Positions 43,180-53,117 of a stretch of DNA of 64,000 nt are shown one piece after another (position 1 is the first letter of the stretch; each line of letters begins with the position of its first letter). The notes beneath the pieces are model-generated. The model was not told the origin of the DNA. It did no database searches and saw only the letters and a list, made by a program, of their open reading frames with translations. The position numbers and the translations under genes are program-made. This DNA comes from Hallella seregens ATCC 51272 (GTDB lineage Bacteria; Bacteroidota; Bacteroidia; Bacteroidales; Bacteroidaceae). The DNA is taken from positions 34,222 through 98,221 of the forward strand of contig NZ_JADU01000018.1 in the NCBI RefSeq assembly GCF_000518545.1, in the 5' to 3' direction.

Positions 43180-44835
43180 TTATTTAACCCACCAATTATC
43201 AATATCTTCTAATTTTTGACGAAGAGCTTCACCCACGGATGGCTTCATTGCCACTTTTCCTACCATCAGCCGAGGATGGTTGGAGCGATGATGAGAGATG
43301 CGCAACAGGTCGAAGAAACGATTCCCCTCAAAGCAGGTCTCTGCCGCCATCTCTTGCAAAATACAGTTTTCTACGTATTCAATGCTGTCGGATAGGGTCG
43401 CGATCTTGGGAATGACGTACAACTTGGTGTCGAACTGCACGCCCAATCCACACCCACGGGCAGAGACTCCCCTGTTGCCATCAAACTTGGACGACTTGAA
43501 ATTGATGTAGGCTGGCAAGTTCTTTACTTCATTGCTATCCACTTTCAAGGTGTCGCTGATGGTTTTGTCGTTGAGTCCATACTTCAATGCGGCAAAGGCG
43601 ATGGAAGGTTTTCCCAATCGGTTGATGGCCTCTGCATAACGAAGATACAACATGCTGGGACGGCAGATGGCCAAAGAAGTGAGCGGACGATGGGTCAGCA
43701 GGTCGCTTTCGGAACCATTCAAGTTGTTGTAATATTTGGTGATGAGGGTCTTTTGTGTAGCTTCTCCCATGGTGACAGGACCGTATGCAGCGGGCAATAT
43801 CTTGCCGCTGTTCAGTTCGACACAGCCCCGTAAGTCGCCAATGAAGTAGCGAGAAATAGCTGTGTTGTTGGTCGTATGAAAATAATTGCGCCTGGCCATA
43901 TCGTTGACAAACTGGCTGGCTGGCAGCAAGCAGGGCTTGTCGCTGTATGTGAGGTGTCGTATCTGACTATGGAAGCTACGCAAATCGCTGTCAAAAACCA
44001 ACCGGGTGATGATGTCATACTTGTAGGCGGCGTTGTTCGACAGGTTGGCATCGCTTCTTGTGTCTGATGTGTAATAGTTGGCATAGTTGGTGCCAATTGT
44101 CATGTTGCGCTCATTGATTAAACCGTAATAACTTTGGGCTGCTTTCTCATAATTGTTGTTATAGAGATACAAGTCGCCCAATAGCATTTTGGTAGGAATG
44201 AAGAATTCGGAGGAATTCCAGCCATCCACACTTCCATAGCTGAGTGGACGTTCGTTGGCGTATGGCTCCAAGTCAGTTATCAATGTGGCGGTGAGCTCGT
44301 CAAGGCCCATGGTCTTGTAACTGCCCTCTAATGCGCCAATGTTAGTGAGCGGCTTGGTGAAGTAATTTACCTTGCCAAAGATGAGTGCCATCTGTAGGTA
44401 GGTCCAGGCTCTGATCGTTTTGATCTGGGCATATTCCGGCTTCATCACTTGGGTGATTCCCTCCACGATGGCGGTGTCCATTCGCTCAATGGCATAGTTG
44501 CAGTTGTTGATGATGGTATAGAAGTCTCTTTTATCAGCATATTTGTTACTGCTGCTTGTCTCAAAGTTTTCTATCTCTTTCAAGTCAGTGGTTGCAAAAG
44601 TTGGGTCTGTGGTCATCAAGTCGGCTCTCAGCTCTCCCATGATGATGCAGCGGTCTGCCACAGCCTGTGCTTTTGCCAAAATTCCTATTAAGGAGTAAAT
44701 GGTATCGTTGGCATTGTCGAGACGGTTGTCTTCCTCAAAAGCCACGCGGCTAGAGTTGATGTCCATCATGTCACTGCAAGATGTGTTGCCGAGAGCCATG
44801 ACTCCCAATAACATCATGATCTTGATACTTTTCAT
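43180..44835 (-). CDS. SusD/RagB-type lipoprotein (pair 3)
   Basis: 551 residues; lipobox Cys20 (N-T-S-C-S-D-M-M-D). SusD features: I-K-T-I-R-A-W-T-Y-L-Q-M-A-L near residue 140, M-L-L-G-D-L-Y-L-Y near 215, L-Y-L-R-Y-A-E-A-I-N-R near 400 and an E-T-C-F-E-G-N-R-F-F-D-L-L-R block near the end. It differs strongly from the SusD of pair 1. It lies 23 bases after its SusC. Confidence 0.92.
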   Translation of the reverse strand: MKSIKIMMLLGVMALGNTSCSDMMDINSSRVAFEEDNRLDNANDTIYSLIGILAKAQAVADRCIIMGELRADLMTTDPTFATTDLKEIENFETSSSNKYADKRDFYTIINNCNYAIERMDTAIVEGITQVMKPEYAQIKTIRAWTYLQMALIFGKVNYFTKPLTNIGALEGSYKTMGLDELTATLITDLEPYANERPLSYGSVDGWNSSEFFIPTKMLLGDLYLYNNNYEKAAQSYYGLINERNMTIGTNYANYYTSDTRSDANLSNNAAYKYDIITRLVFDSDLRSFHSQIRHLTYSDKPCLLPASQFVNDMARRNYFHTTNNTAISRYFIGDLRGCVELNSGKILPAAYGPVTMGEATQKTLITKYYNNLNGSESDLLTHRPLTSLAICRPSMLYLRYAEAINRLGKPSIAFAALKYGLNDKTISDTLKVDSNEVKNLPAYINFKSSKFDGNRGVSARGCGLGVQFDTKLYVIPKIATLSDSIEYVENCILQEMAAETCFEGNRFFDLLRISHHRSNHPRLMVGKVAMKPSVGEALRQKLEDIDNWWVK

Positions 44836-44858
44836 TATAGTATGTTTTAATAATAACG

Positions 44859-47800
44859 TTATAAGTTCAGTTTGATGCCGATGTTGTAGCTTCGTGTAGA
44901 AGGTACAAGTCCTGCATCTATACCTTGGTAGAGCAAATTGTTGCCATAACAGAACTCTGGGTCAGAGCCCAAATACTTGGTGAGGGTGAACACATTGCCA
45001 ACAGCCACCCATACAGACGCCCCTTGAATGAACTTGGGCTTGATAGGCAGTGTGTAAGACGCCATCAGTTGTTTCAGCTTGAGGAACGATGCGTTTTCTA
45101 TCCAACGGTCACTGAATCGGGCGTTACCCATTGGGTCTGCATAGGTTGCACGCGGGACGTTTGTCGCTTGGCCGTCGGCCGTCCAACGGTTCAACAAGTT
45201 CGGGGTCTGGTTGTTCAGACTGCTCCCGCTCTCTAATCTTGCACGCAAAGCATTGTAGGCATCATTGCCTATCGAGTAGGTGAAGACGGCTGCCAAAGAG
45301 AAAGCTTTGTATTGCAAGTTGAAACGGAAGTTGCCAAATACGTCCGGATTGGGATTGCCGATTACCTGGCGGTCATTCTCGTCAATGATGCCATCCTGTT
45401 TCACTTCGGCAAAATGGATGTCTCCAGCCCCGAAATAGGTTTTTGCCCCAGTCTCGGAAACCACAGCGAGATGGGCTTGTTCCGCCTCCTGTGAAGTAGC
45501 GAATACCCCCAATGTCTTATAACCATAGAACACTCCCAATGGTTGCCCTATTGCCGTGAGTACTTCTCCGCCGAACAAGGAATTGGCGAAAGCATCGTTG
45601 CCCAAAGCCTTTACTTCATTCTTGTAATGACCGATAGAGGTACCAGCGTTCACTTTCCAACTTTTATTGTCAATGAGACGGGCATTGAAATTGATGTTGT
45701 AGCCCTTGTTGCCGAGTTTGCCATCATTGCTCCAATAATATTTCAAACCATATTCCTCGCCCAACTGTTTTTGCACGAGAAGATTGTTGGTGTTGGATAT
45801 GTAATATTCTGCACCAATATTGAGTCGGTTGTTGAAGAGATTCATGTCCAGACCTATATTCCAGATTCCTGTCTTTTCCCATGCGAGCTTGTCATTGCCT
45901 ATATTGCTAAGGGCAAGCCCCTTGGCCAAACCTGCATATCCTATGTTTTGGAAATAAGTGCGTGTGGCATTAACGGGGAGGTCATCGTTGCCGGTCAACT
46001 CATATCCTGTATAGATCTTGAGATAATTGACGAAAGGTAAGTTCTTCATCCACTGCTCGTTGCTGACCACCCAAGCAGCCGTAACCGAGGGGAACATGCC
46101 CCAAGAAATACCTCCGATTCGAATGGCTCCATCGGCATTCTTTCCAAAACGGGAATTACTTTCCAAGGTGGTAGATGCCGTAAGAAAGTAGCGATAGTGG
46201 AGATTGTAGTCTGCCACGAAATGCCAGCGCGCCGTGCGCCAGTTGTCATCCGTGCCTGTCGTGGTGCGCAGGGCAGAATTGGTGACGGAGAGATTTTTCA
46301 AGTTGTCGCTTCCCGTGTTATATCCCATACCATAATTGCTCTCGAAAGTATTGTTGAGATAGGTGAAACCACCGTTGATTTTTAGATTGTGCATGCCTTT
46401 CAGCAAGTCCCAATCCGCATTTGCACCTACAGTGAGCGTGTTGTGACGGGTCATGAGCGAAGCAACGCTGTTCTTGCCCTCGCCATACCAGTCGCCCTGT
46501 GCATTGTAGAGTTGTTGCTCTGCCAGACCAAAATCTGGGGTGAAAGAACTCTCCTTGATTTTATCCCATGAGTAGCCGACAAGCGCAGACAAGGCAAATC
46601 GGTCGGTAAATCGATATTTGGGCATCAGGGAAGCCGTGAAACGATAGTTCTTGGTTTTTCCCTCGGCAATGTCTGTGATGGCAAGTGGATTGCCCATGCC
46701 CAACTCGTCCTTGTCGGAAATCTTGTCGAAAAGTTTGCCAGAAATGCCATATTGGTAAGGATGATACAATGGAGATTTGATGTAAGAGAGATACAAAGGA
46801 GAAGAATGCTCATTGATACCGTCGTCAAACAAGTCTCTTGTGATCTGGGCAAACGCAATGTTTGCCTGGGTAGTAAGATGTTGGGTGAATTTGATGTCAG
46901 AGTTGAACCTTACGTTGAGACGGTTGAAATTGTTTTTTTGAATATTGCCGTTGTTGTGAGCATAGCCCAGTGAGAAAGAATAGAGTGCGATGTCGTCTCC
47001 ACCTCTCACTCCTATACTGTAGTTCTGCATGAAAGCCGACTGGTTGATTTCATCATTCCAATTGGTGTTATTATGACTTGCAAGATAATTGGAACTGTTA
47101 GGGTCATCATTGAGAAAATGATATTTCTCTGCCAAATTCTTGATATTCTCCATGCCTCTCATCACGTCTGAAGCATAGGTGCGGTAGTCTTTGGCGTTCA
47201 TCATTGGTACGGCTTTAAATGCAGACTTGATGCCAACCCATGCGTTGACCGAGATTTCTGTTGCCATGTTATGGCAACGCTTGGTGTTGATGATGACGAC
47301 ACCGTTGGCGGCTTTGGCTCCATAGATGGCTGTGCCATTCTTCAGGATTTGAATGCTTTCAATGTCCTCTGGAGAGATAAGGGCAAGCGGATTGCTGAAG
47401 TAACCGGCGTGGATGGAAGACTGGTTGTCTTGCGATTGCCAGATGACCCCGTCTACTATATAAAGAGGTGCATGGGTCAGGTTGATGGAGTGCATGCCTC
47501 GTGCCAAAACAACCGAACCAGCAGCATCTATACCTGACTGGCTGATGTTTCGGATGCTTCCTTGGAGAGCCATGTCAAGGTTCTCTGTTGGCGTAAGCGT
47601 GCCGTTGCCCATGTTGTCTATATGGTTGGAGGTGATGGCAGAAAGCGTTTCTTCCGTATAGAAAGGCTTGCTGCTGGACAGAGGAACCAGCTGAATGCAA
47701 AGTTTCTCTTTGCCCTGCAATGCTACCATTTGCACCTCGCATCCTGGGGCCTCGACCTTGAGCACGCAGTCGCGTTTTGTATTTTTGAATTCAAAAGAGC

Positions 47801-47987
47801 CCGTCTCATCACTCATCGCGATTTGTTGGGTTCCCACGATGGTAATGCGGGCACCTGCAAATTTCTCATGGGTAGATGAATTGACCACAGTTCCTTTGAA
47901 CATGTTCTGAGCTGCCCCAACGGTTGGTAAAGCCATGCCAGTTATCAAGGCGACGGTCAGGTTTCTTATCATTGTGTTCTTGTTCAT
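44859..47987 (-). CDS. SusC-type TonB-dependent transporter (pair 3)
   Basis: 1042 residues. Signal peptide (G-A-A-Q-N), regulatory-like domain (about 30-110), plug with I-Q-I-L-K-N-G-T-A-I-Y-G-A-K-A-A-N-G-V (near 215-235; the usual form is Leu-Lys-Asp) and barrel ending N-I-G-I-K-L-N-L. The usual D-E-V-V-V TonB box is not evident around residue 110-125, where S-S-S-K-P-F-Y-T-E-E-T-L is found, so the TonB contact may be atypical. The start is five bases past the FAS1 gene stop. Confidence 0.92.
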   Translation of the reverse strand: MNKNTMIRNLTVALITGMALPTVGAAQNMFKGTVVNSSTHEKFAGARITIVGTQQIAMSDETGSFEFKNTKRDCVLKVEAPGCEVQMVALQGKEKLCIQLVPLSSSKPFYTEETLSAITSNHIDNMGNGTLTPTENLDMALQGSIRNISQSGIDAAGSVVLARGMHSINLTHAPLYIVDGVIWQSQDNQSSIHAGYFSNPLALISPEDIESIQILKNGTAIYGAKAANGVVIINTKRCHNMATEISVNAWVGIKSAFKAVPMMNAKDYRTYASDVMRGMENIKNLAEKYHFLNDDPNSSNYLASHNNTNWNDEINQSAFMQNYSIGVRGGDDIALYSFSLGYAHNNGNIQKNNFNRLNVRFNSDIKFTQHLTTQANIAFAQITRDLFDDGINEHSSPLYLSYIKSPLYHPYQYGISGKLFDKISDKDELGMGNPLAITDIAEGKTKNYRFTASLMPKYRFTDRFALSALVGYSWDKIKESSFTPDFGLAEQQLYNAQGDWYGEGKNSVASLMTRHNTLTVGANADWDLLKGMHNLKINGGFTYLNNTFESNYGMGYNTGSDNLKNLSVTNSALRTTTGTDDNWRTARWHFVADYNLHYRYFLTASTTLESNSRFGKNADGAIRIGGISWGMFPSVTAAWVVSNEQWMKNLPFVNYLKIYTGYELTGNDDLPVNATRTYFQNIGYAGLAKGLALSNIGNDKLAWEKTGIWNIGLDMNLFNNRLNIGAEYYISNTNNLLVQKQLGEEYGLKYYWSNDGKLGNKGYNINFNARLIDNKSWKVNAGTSIGHYKNEVKALGNDAFANSLFGGEVLTAIGQPLGVFYGYKTLGVFATSQEAEQAHLAVVSETGAKTYFGAGDIHFAEVKQDGIIDENDRQVIGNPNPDVFGNFRFNLQYKAFSLAAVFTYSIGNDAYNALRARLESGSSLNNQTPNLLNRWTADGQATNVPRATYADPMGNARFSDRWIENASFLKLKQLMASYTLPIKPKFIQGASVWVAVGNVFTLTKYLGSDPEFCYGNNLLYQGIDAGLVPSTRSYNIGIKLNL

Positions 47988-47992
47988 GATGT

Positions 47993-49585
47993 CTAATTCT
48001 TAATGGGTTCGAGGACAATGCGGTCGAGTCGGAAAGTACGGGAATATATCTTGGAAGAATACTCCCTGGCTGTGACGTTGGTCATGATGACAAAAGTGGT
48101 CTTTGCAGACAACTCTTCCTCATGATTTGTTTCATCCATACGCCAAAGATTGTCAGTACAGTCTGATATAGGAAATTCAAAGTTCTCGAAAGCCAACAGT
48201 TTCGTCATGTCCTGACTCTTGGTTATAAGCAGTTTGCTCTTGTTTGCCTTGCTGGCATTTTTACCATTGGCCCCCTGATAGTTGATGGTGAACTGAATCT
48301 TGGTAGAGTCCAATTCTGCATCCTCACCCTCCATGGTTGAAGGAAGAAGAACTGCATAGATGTTATATTTCCCCGCCAATACGCCAGGAATCTCAAATGT
48401 TACAGATGGATTAGTAGCTACGGATATGGGTTGTACTTCAATGTAGCTATCACCACTTATATTCTTGACCATACTCTCAGACTTTACGTTTCGGGTATAG
48501 ACACTTGTCAGCGTATTGTTATAACTTCGTCCGTTCTGATTCTCGGCTTCCACGGAGATGGGCTTGTTCCATGTCTCTACATTATTGTATGCCAATTGGT
48601 TAACCATAAAGACATAACCGTTTGAGGCATTTTGCCTGGTTGCATTGCCAAAAAGCTCGCTTGGATGGTGAATGATGCTGCCTGACGTCGATACCAAGGA
48701 GTCTTCTGTTGCTGGTTGATCGTGCTTCCCTCGATATATCAGGTCACCAAGGATCGCCAGTTTGGTTTTAATCTGTTGAATGGAGTCAGCTTTTTTAGCA
48801 TCAGCATCGTACACTCTATAATAGGGGAAGATTCGTTCGTATACTGCATCCCAGGCTTGGTTGTCCGGCAAAACCATAGTATAGGTAGAGTCTTCATCGG
48901 AGATATGTCCCAAGCCATATTGCTTGTGCTCCAACAACTTGTTGTAACTTACCATGATAGTGTCATAGACAGGGCGCCCGTCTTTGTCTATGTCTATTTC
49001 CACACTGTTTTCTTCATCAAATTTAACTTCATCAAACTGATGGATGAAATCGTATAGCTTGGAGAGGTTTGGGTTCGCCTGAATATATTCATAGATATTG
49101 TAGGCGTAGGGTATCCGGCTGTCCAGCTGATGTATAATGCCATTGGTGACACGTTCGTTGGCTGTATTGATATGGCATCCCTCAAAAGTGTTGCTATTAT
49201 TAAAGTGGTATATCTTTCCATTGAGCATTCGCACCCCTTCTGTCGTACTTGTTGAAGACGGATTGGTATAGCGGGCGATGTGATTAGCTATGAATTTCTT
49301 AGTCTCAGCCTCATTGCTATTGTCAAAAGTTTCCAATGCCTCATTTCTTGGTGCAAAGACGGTATAGGTTTGCGTATTGGATAACATTTGATTATAGCCG
49401 GCCTCTTTAACAAGTTGTGCAAAGCGTGAAGTAGCATCGTTTTGCTGCAAGGCTTCGTACAGATTGAGAGGGACTGTATGGCTGTTGTTGCCGGTATGAT
49501 AGTGGTCATCCCACTCGCTGCATGAGCAGAAACTTACGAATGCAGCGAGGGTCAGGATATTTGTATATTTCTTAATGTTGCTCAT
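47993..49585 (-). CDS. FAS1 (fasciclin) lipoprotein with C-terminal beta-sandwich
   Basis: 530 residues; lipobox near Cys20/Cys22 (F-C-S-C-S-E-W-D-D) with acidic residues behind it, as in surface-exposed Bacteroidetes lipoproteins. Two FAS1 domains are suggested: residues about 40-175 (Y-T-V-F-A-P-R-N-E-A-L) and about 175-335 (Y-T-M-V-L-P-D-N-Q-A-W, then G-Y-V-F-M-V-N-Q). Residues about 340-530 look like a carbohydrate-binding-type sandwich (S-V-E-A-E-N-Q-N-G-R, then V-T-F-E-I-P-G-V-L-A-G-K-Y-N-I-Y-A-V). A binding or adhesion role is likely; no enzyme motif was seen. Confidence 0.82.
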   Translation of the reverse strand: MSNIKKYTNILTLAAFVSFCSCSEWDDHYHTGNNSHTVPLNLYEALQQNDATSRFAQLVKEAGYNQMLSNTQTYTVFAPRNEALETFDNSNEAETKKFIANHIARYTNPSSTSTTEGVRMLNGKIYHFNNSNTFEGCHINTANERVTNGIIHQLDSRIPYAYNIYEYIQANPNLSKLYDFIHQFDEVKFDEENSVEIDIDKDGRPVYDTIMVSYNKLLEHKQYGLGHISDEDSTYTMVLPDNQAWDAVYERIFPYYRVYDADAKKADSIQQIKTKLAILGDLIYRGKHDQPATEDSLVSTSGSIIHHPSELFGNATRQNASNGYVFMVNQLAYNNVETWNKPISVEAENQNGRSYNNTLTSVYTRNVKSESMVKNISGDSYIEVQPISVATNPSVTFEIPGVLAGKYNIYAVLLPSTMEGEDAELDSTKIQFTINYQGANGKNASKANKSKLLITKSQDMTKLLAFENFEFPISDCTDNLWRMDETNHEEELSAKTTFVIMTNVTAREYSSKIYSRTFRLDRIVLEPIKN

Positions 49586-49666
49586 GTTGTTTCTATTTTA
49601 TGATAGTCATACAATGAAGATGCAAAGAGGTTGCAAATCCTTATGTGTCATCACTTTTCTTTCAGT

Positions 49667-51493
49667 TTAATCAATCCCTTCATTCTCTATGTAACTGATA
49701 GGGACAAGCTCGAAATAGTCGAGATGGAACTCTCCATTCTCCGACTCGATGTTTTTGGCACGGAAATAGTGTGCCCCATATTCTTGCCACGTGAACTTGT
49801 TGACGATGAATCTCAAGCATCCATCACCTTCGCGGAGGGTGGTTTTCCAGACAGCATTGATGATCGAGTTGGGGCCTTTCATGTAACCGCGGTTGCGCAT
49901 CATTTTGTCGTTTTCAACGCCGTTGTCCCTGGTGTCCTCGTCTTTCACCCATCCGATTTGCGGAGCTGTACCCTTTTGGTTGAAATTAGCAGGGATTCCT
50001 TGTATCTCATTGTCAACAAAAAGTTGGGCAATACCGCCCCATTCACGAGCACTGTACCCGATGCGCAACTCATAGGTTCCTGGCGGAACGGGCAAGAGAC
50101 GAAAGGTGAAGTCATACCATCCACGGATGGAAATCTCATCAGCCTGATAGTCATTCCATGCCTCTGACCCCCAGAAGATAACCTTGCTGTCTTTGTTGAA
50201 AGTAAAATGATCGCCGCAGTAGTCGGAAGTCACTGTATATCCTCCATCACTGAGGAGAGGCAATTGCCAACGGATATTGTTGTTGGTTACCTCTGGCATC
50301 AGGGAGTAAGCATCGAAACGAATGCGCTTGTTAAGCACATCTTTGCGCATGTTGTCTTCGTCATATACCAATATGTTGTTTAATGTATGAATATATCCAT
50401 TCATGCCGCTGATGTTACTCTTGCTTTCGTCTATCGTCACACAACTGCCATCGGAGAGGGTATTGATCTTGTTGCCCGACTTGATTTCCATGATACGGTC
50501 TTTGAGCATGGTCTCATAGTATTCATATCGCTTGTCCATGGCAGTTGGTGCCGTATTCCCACCAGAATATATAAACGCATTGGTTGCCATTTGATGGTCG
50601 AGAATGTGATAAGACACAAACTTGTTGAGGGCATTGTTGCGACTGCTATAGTTGCCCTTGTCTTCTGTGCCGTAGTATTTTTCAGCAAATTCCACCAAAT
50701 CCTCAATGTTAAGGATGCCTGCGGTTTGAAACACCTCGTCAGGCTCGGCGAAAATAGTATATCCTAACTTCTTTTGTGCAGGACATCTCATTTTGTAACC
50801 TAAGATATTAGTAAACTCTGTGGTATAAGGAGAGTGGTAGTTCATGTCGTAACTCTCCATGATGGAGTCTGTGAGATGTGAAAGGTGAAGAGCTCTGGCA
50901 AAGATACTATAATCTTTCATCTGATCCAGTTGACTGCCAAGATTTTCTTTGGATGGCACCAATACTTTGTTAATGGCATGAACAACACCATTATGCAGCT
51001 TATTGTCAGCACTGATGATTTTAGAGCTTTTGTTGACCCAGATCTCATTATTGCCATTCACATCCTGCAAATATGAGATGACCATGAACCGGTTGCTCAT
51101 GTTGGAAGTACTGATAGCCCCCTCTGTAAAGTCTTTGGTTAGGAAGTCCCGGGTTATGCTTCGGATGATATGATTGTAGATGATGGTGTCTTTCTCTTCC
51201 TTGGTAAGTTTATCAATAGAAGTATTGTTCTCTTTGAAATATACCTGGAAAGCAGAATCTGTTGGTATAAAAGCTGTATAATGTCCATAAGAGGCCAAGA
51301 GGGATTCTTCTCCTGTATCTTTCATCAGCTGCGAAAACACAGAGAATGTAGAAGGGCGGTTCTCGCAATAACTTGCCACCGTCTCGTCAGTAAACGTATA
51401 ATAGCTGTCTTCCGATACATTATCGGAACAACTTGCGAAACAGGCGATGAATCCAAAGAGTATCACCTTCAAAGTGCTATATGGCTGTTTCAT
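49667..51493 (-). CDS. FAS1 lipoprotein with C-terminal galactose-binding-like domain
   Basis: 608 residues; lipobox Cys22 (C-F-A-S-C-S-D-N). FAS1 domains at about 40-190 (Y-T-A-F-I-P-T-D-S-A-F and N-G-V-V-H-A-I-N-K-V-L) and about 190-375 (Y-T-I-F-A-E-P-D-E-V-F, then N-G-Y-I-H-T-L-N-N-I-L). From about 385 to 608 a beta-sandwich domain has F-R-L-L-P-V-P-P-G-T-Y-E-L-R-I-G-Y and ends in H-L-D-Y-F-E-L-V-P. It directly follows SusD of pair 2, the position normally taken by surface glycan-binding proteins. Confidence 0.82.
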   Translation of the reverse strand: MKQPYSTLKVILFGFIACFASCSDNVSEDSYYTFTDETVASYCENRPSTFSVFSQLMKDTGEESLLASYGHYTAFIPTDSAFQVYFKENNTSIDKLTKEEKDTIIYNHIIRSITRDFLTKDFTEGAISTSNMSNRFMVISYLQDVNGNNEIWVNKSSKIISADNKLHNGVVHAINKVLVPSKENLGSQLDQMKDYSIFARALHLSHLTDSIMESYDMNYHSPYTTEFTNILGYKMRCPAQKKLGYTIFAEPDEVFQTAGILNIEDLVEFAEKYYGTEDKGNYSSRNNALNKFVSYHILDHQMATNAFIYSGGNTAPTAMDKRYEYYETMLKDRIMEIKSGNKINTLSDGSCVTIDESKSNISGMNGYIHTLNNILVYDEDNMRKDVLNKRIRFDAYSLMPEVTNNNIRWQLPLLSDGGYTVTSDYCGDHFTFNKDSKVIFWGSEAWNDYQADEISIRGWYDFTFRLLPVPPGTYELRIGYSAREWGGIAQLFVDNEIQGIPANFNQKGTAPQIGWVKDEDTRDNGVENDKMMRNRGYMKGPNSIINAVWKTTLREGDGCLRFIVNKFTWQEYGAHYFRAKNIESENGEFHLDYFELVPISYIENEGID

Positions 51494-51530
51494 TGTTTCT
51501 TGTTTTTAGCGGATTCTTTATACGATACAC

Positions 51531-53093
51531 TTAGTTCTTTTCTATGCCGCTTGATGTTACATAAAATGGATTTTGCACCAAGAGTTGGTTTAGCTTAAGC
51601 TCGTCCTTGTTGATTGGCATGTACAGAGCATTGATGGTAGCAAGCCTGGACTGCACCGTTGCCTGGTCCTGTGTGCTGTATTTGCGCATTAGGTAATTGG
51701 CGACAATTGTTTGAGGGGAGCCTTCCCTACGTGCCCTGCGCAGGAGGTCGAAATAGCGCTTGCCTTCAAAGAGGAATTCCCGTTGTCGCTCATCGAGCAC
51801 AAGATTACGCATGGCGGTCTGTGAATTGTAGTTGGACAATTGCAAGGAGCCGGTTCCTTTGGAAGGATTGGCGCGGTCGTATGATTTTGATACCAAGTCT
51901 ATCGCTTCTTGCAGGTCATTGTTTCCATTGCGTTCTACCAAAGCCTCAGCTTTCATCAGATAGACATCGGACAGACGATAGAATATCCAATTCTGTGTGT
52001 TGGCGTTTGCCACATAGTCGCCGACAGTTACGTTGGAAGCACTGCTTTCTTTGCGATAAGCCACATATTTCTTGATAGGAATTATAGTGGAAGAAGTACT
52101 CCCAAAGAGTGCATCGTTGAAGCGCCTGTCACTGTTCCTATCGATGAAAGTGTTGTACTTGCCAAACTCCAGCGATGACAAATGATTGTAGGAATTTCTT
52201 CCTCCCGTCGAGTTGTACATCTCATTAACGATATAGTCAGGAGTGTCAGAGCTGAATTGCAATTCAAAGATGCTTTCTTTAGAATTTCCCTTTCCAAAAA
52301 CATTTTGGTTGTAGGCTGACGCCGTCTCCAATTGTAATGGATTGGTAGTGCTATTGAGTACTTTGTTGCACGCCTCGATGCACTTGTCGTATTGGTTGAT
52401 CCAAAGATACATATCGGCAAGAAGTGTCCATACCGCTTTCTGAGTGATATGTCCTTTGGTATTGGAAGTACTGGCGTACACAGCTTTGGCTTGCCATGCT
52501 ATATCTTCAAGTTCTTTGGTTAAGGAATCAAGAATTTCCGTCTCACTGGTTTGAGCTGTTTGGAAAGGACGGCTGGTACCCACGTATGGCTCTGTGATAA
52601 ATGGAACATCTTTGAAGGTTCTCACCAGATAAAAATAACACAAGGCTCGAATACTCTTGGCCTCGGTTAAAAAGGCCCGAAGTTCACTTTGCTTGAAATT
52701 TGGATCCCTCTCCATGACAGAAGGGGCATTGGCAATGACGGTGTTACAATAGTTGATGACGGTATAGATGCAGCCCCAAGAGGTATAGCTGTTGGTGGCG
52801 TCTACGTTTGCATTCAGTATGTTATTGATATTCTCGTTGGTATTTGTACCATGTATCACATTGTCGGAACGCACCTCTCCCCACACAATAAATCGTTCCA
52901 TTGCATCTGGTTCCTGGAGGGCGCGATAACATGCCGCAACACTACTCTCAACATCACTTTTCGACTGCCAGAAGTCTTCGCCTACAAGCTCGGATTGCGG
53001 TTTGATGTCGAAAAAGCTGTCACATGATGTCAACATTGGTGTGGCCAGCATCAAGGAAAACAGGAGAAATATAATCTTATGCTGTTTCATCAT
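51531..53093 (-). CDS. SusD/RagB-type lipoprotein (pair 2)
   Basis: 520 residues; lipobox Cys24 (L-T-S-C-D-S-F-F-D-I-K-P). The classical SusD pattern is clear: F-W-Q-S-K-S-D-V-E-S-S-V-A-A-C-Y near residue 42, A-K-S-I-R-A-L-C-Y-F-Y-L-V-R near 145, and D-E-R-Q-R-E-F-L-F-E-G-K-R-Y-F-D-L-L-R-R near 440. It lies 24 bases after its SusC and 37 bases before a FAS1 gene. Confidence 0.95.
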   Translation of the reverse strand: MMKQHKIIFLLFSLMLATPMLTSCDSFFDIKPQSELVGEDFWQSKSDVESSVAACYRALQEPDAMERFIVWGEVRSDNVIHGTNTNENINNILNANVDATNSYTSWGCIYTVINYCNTVIANAPSVMERDPNFKQSELRAFLTEAKSIRALCYFYLVRTFKDVPFITEPYVGTSRPFQTAQTSETEILDSLTKELEDIAWQAKAVYASTSNTKGHITQKAVWTLLADMYLWINQYDKCIEACNKVLNSTTNPLQLETASAYNQNVFGKGNSKESIFELQFSSDTPDYIVNEMYNSTGGRNSYNHLSSLEFGKYNTFIDRNSDRRFNDALFGSTSSTIIPIKKYVAYRKESSASNVTVGDYVANANTQNWIFYRLSDVYLMKAEALVERNGNNDLQEAIDLVSKSYDRANPSKGTGSLQLSNYNSQTAMRNLVLDERQREFLFEGKRYFDLLRRARREGSPQTIVANYLMRKYSTQDQATVQSRLATINALYMPINKDELKLNQLLVQNPFYVTSSGIEKN

Positions 53094-53117
53094 TGTTCTT
53101 TTATTAATTATATATAT

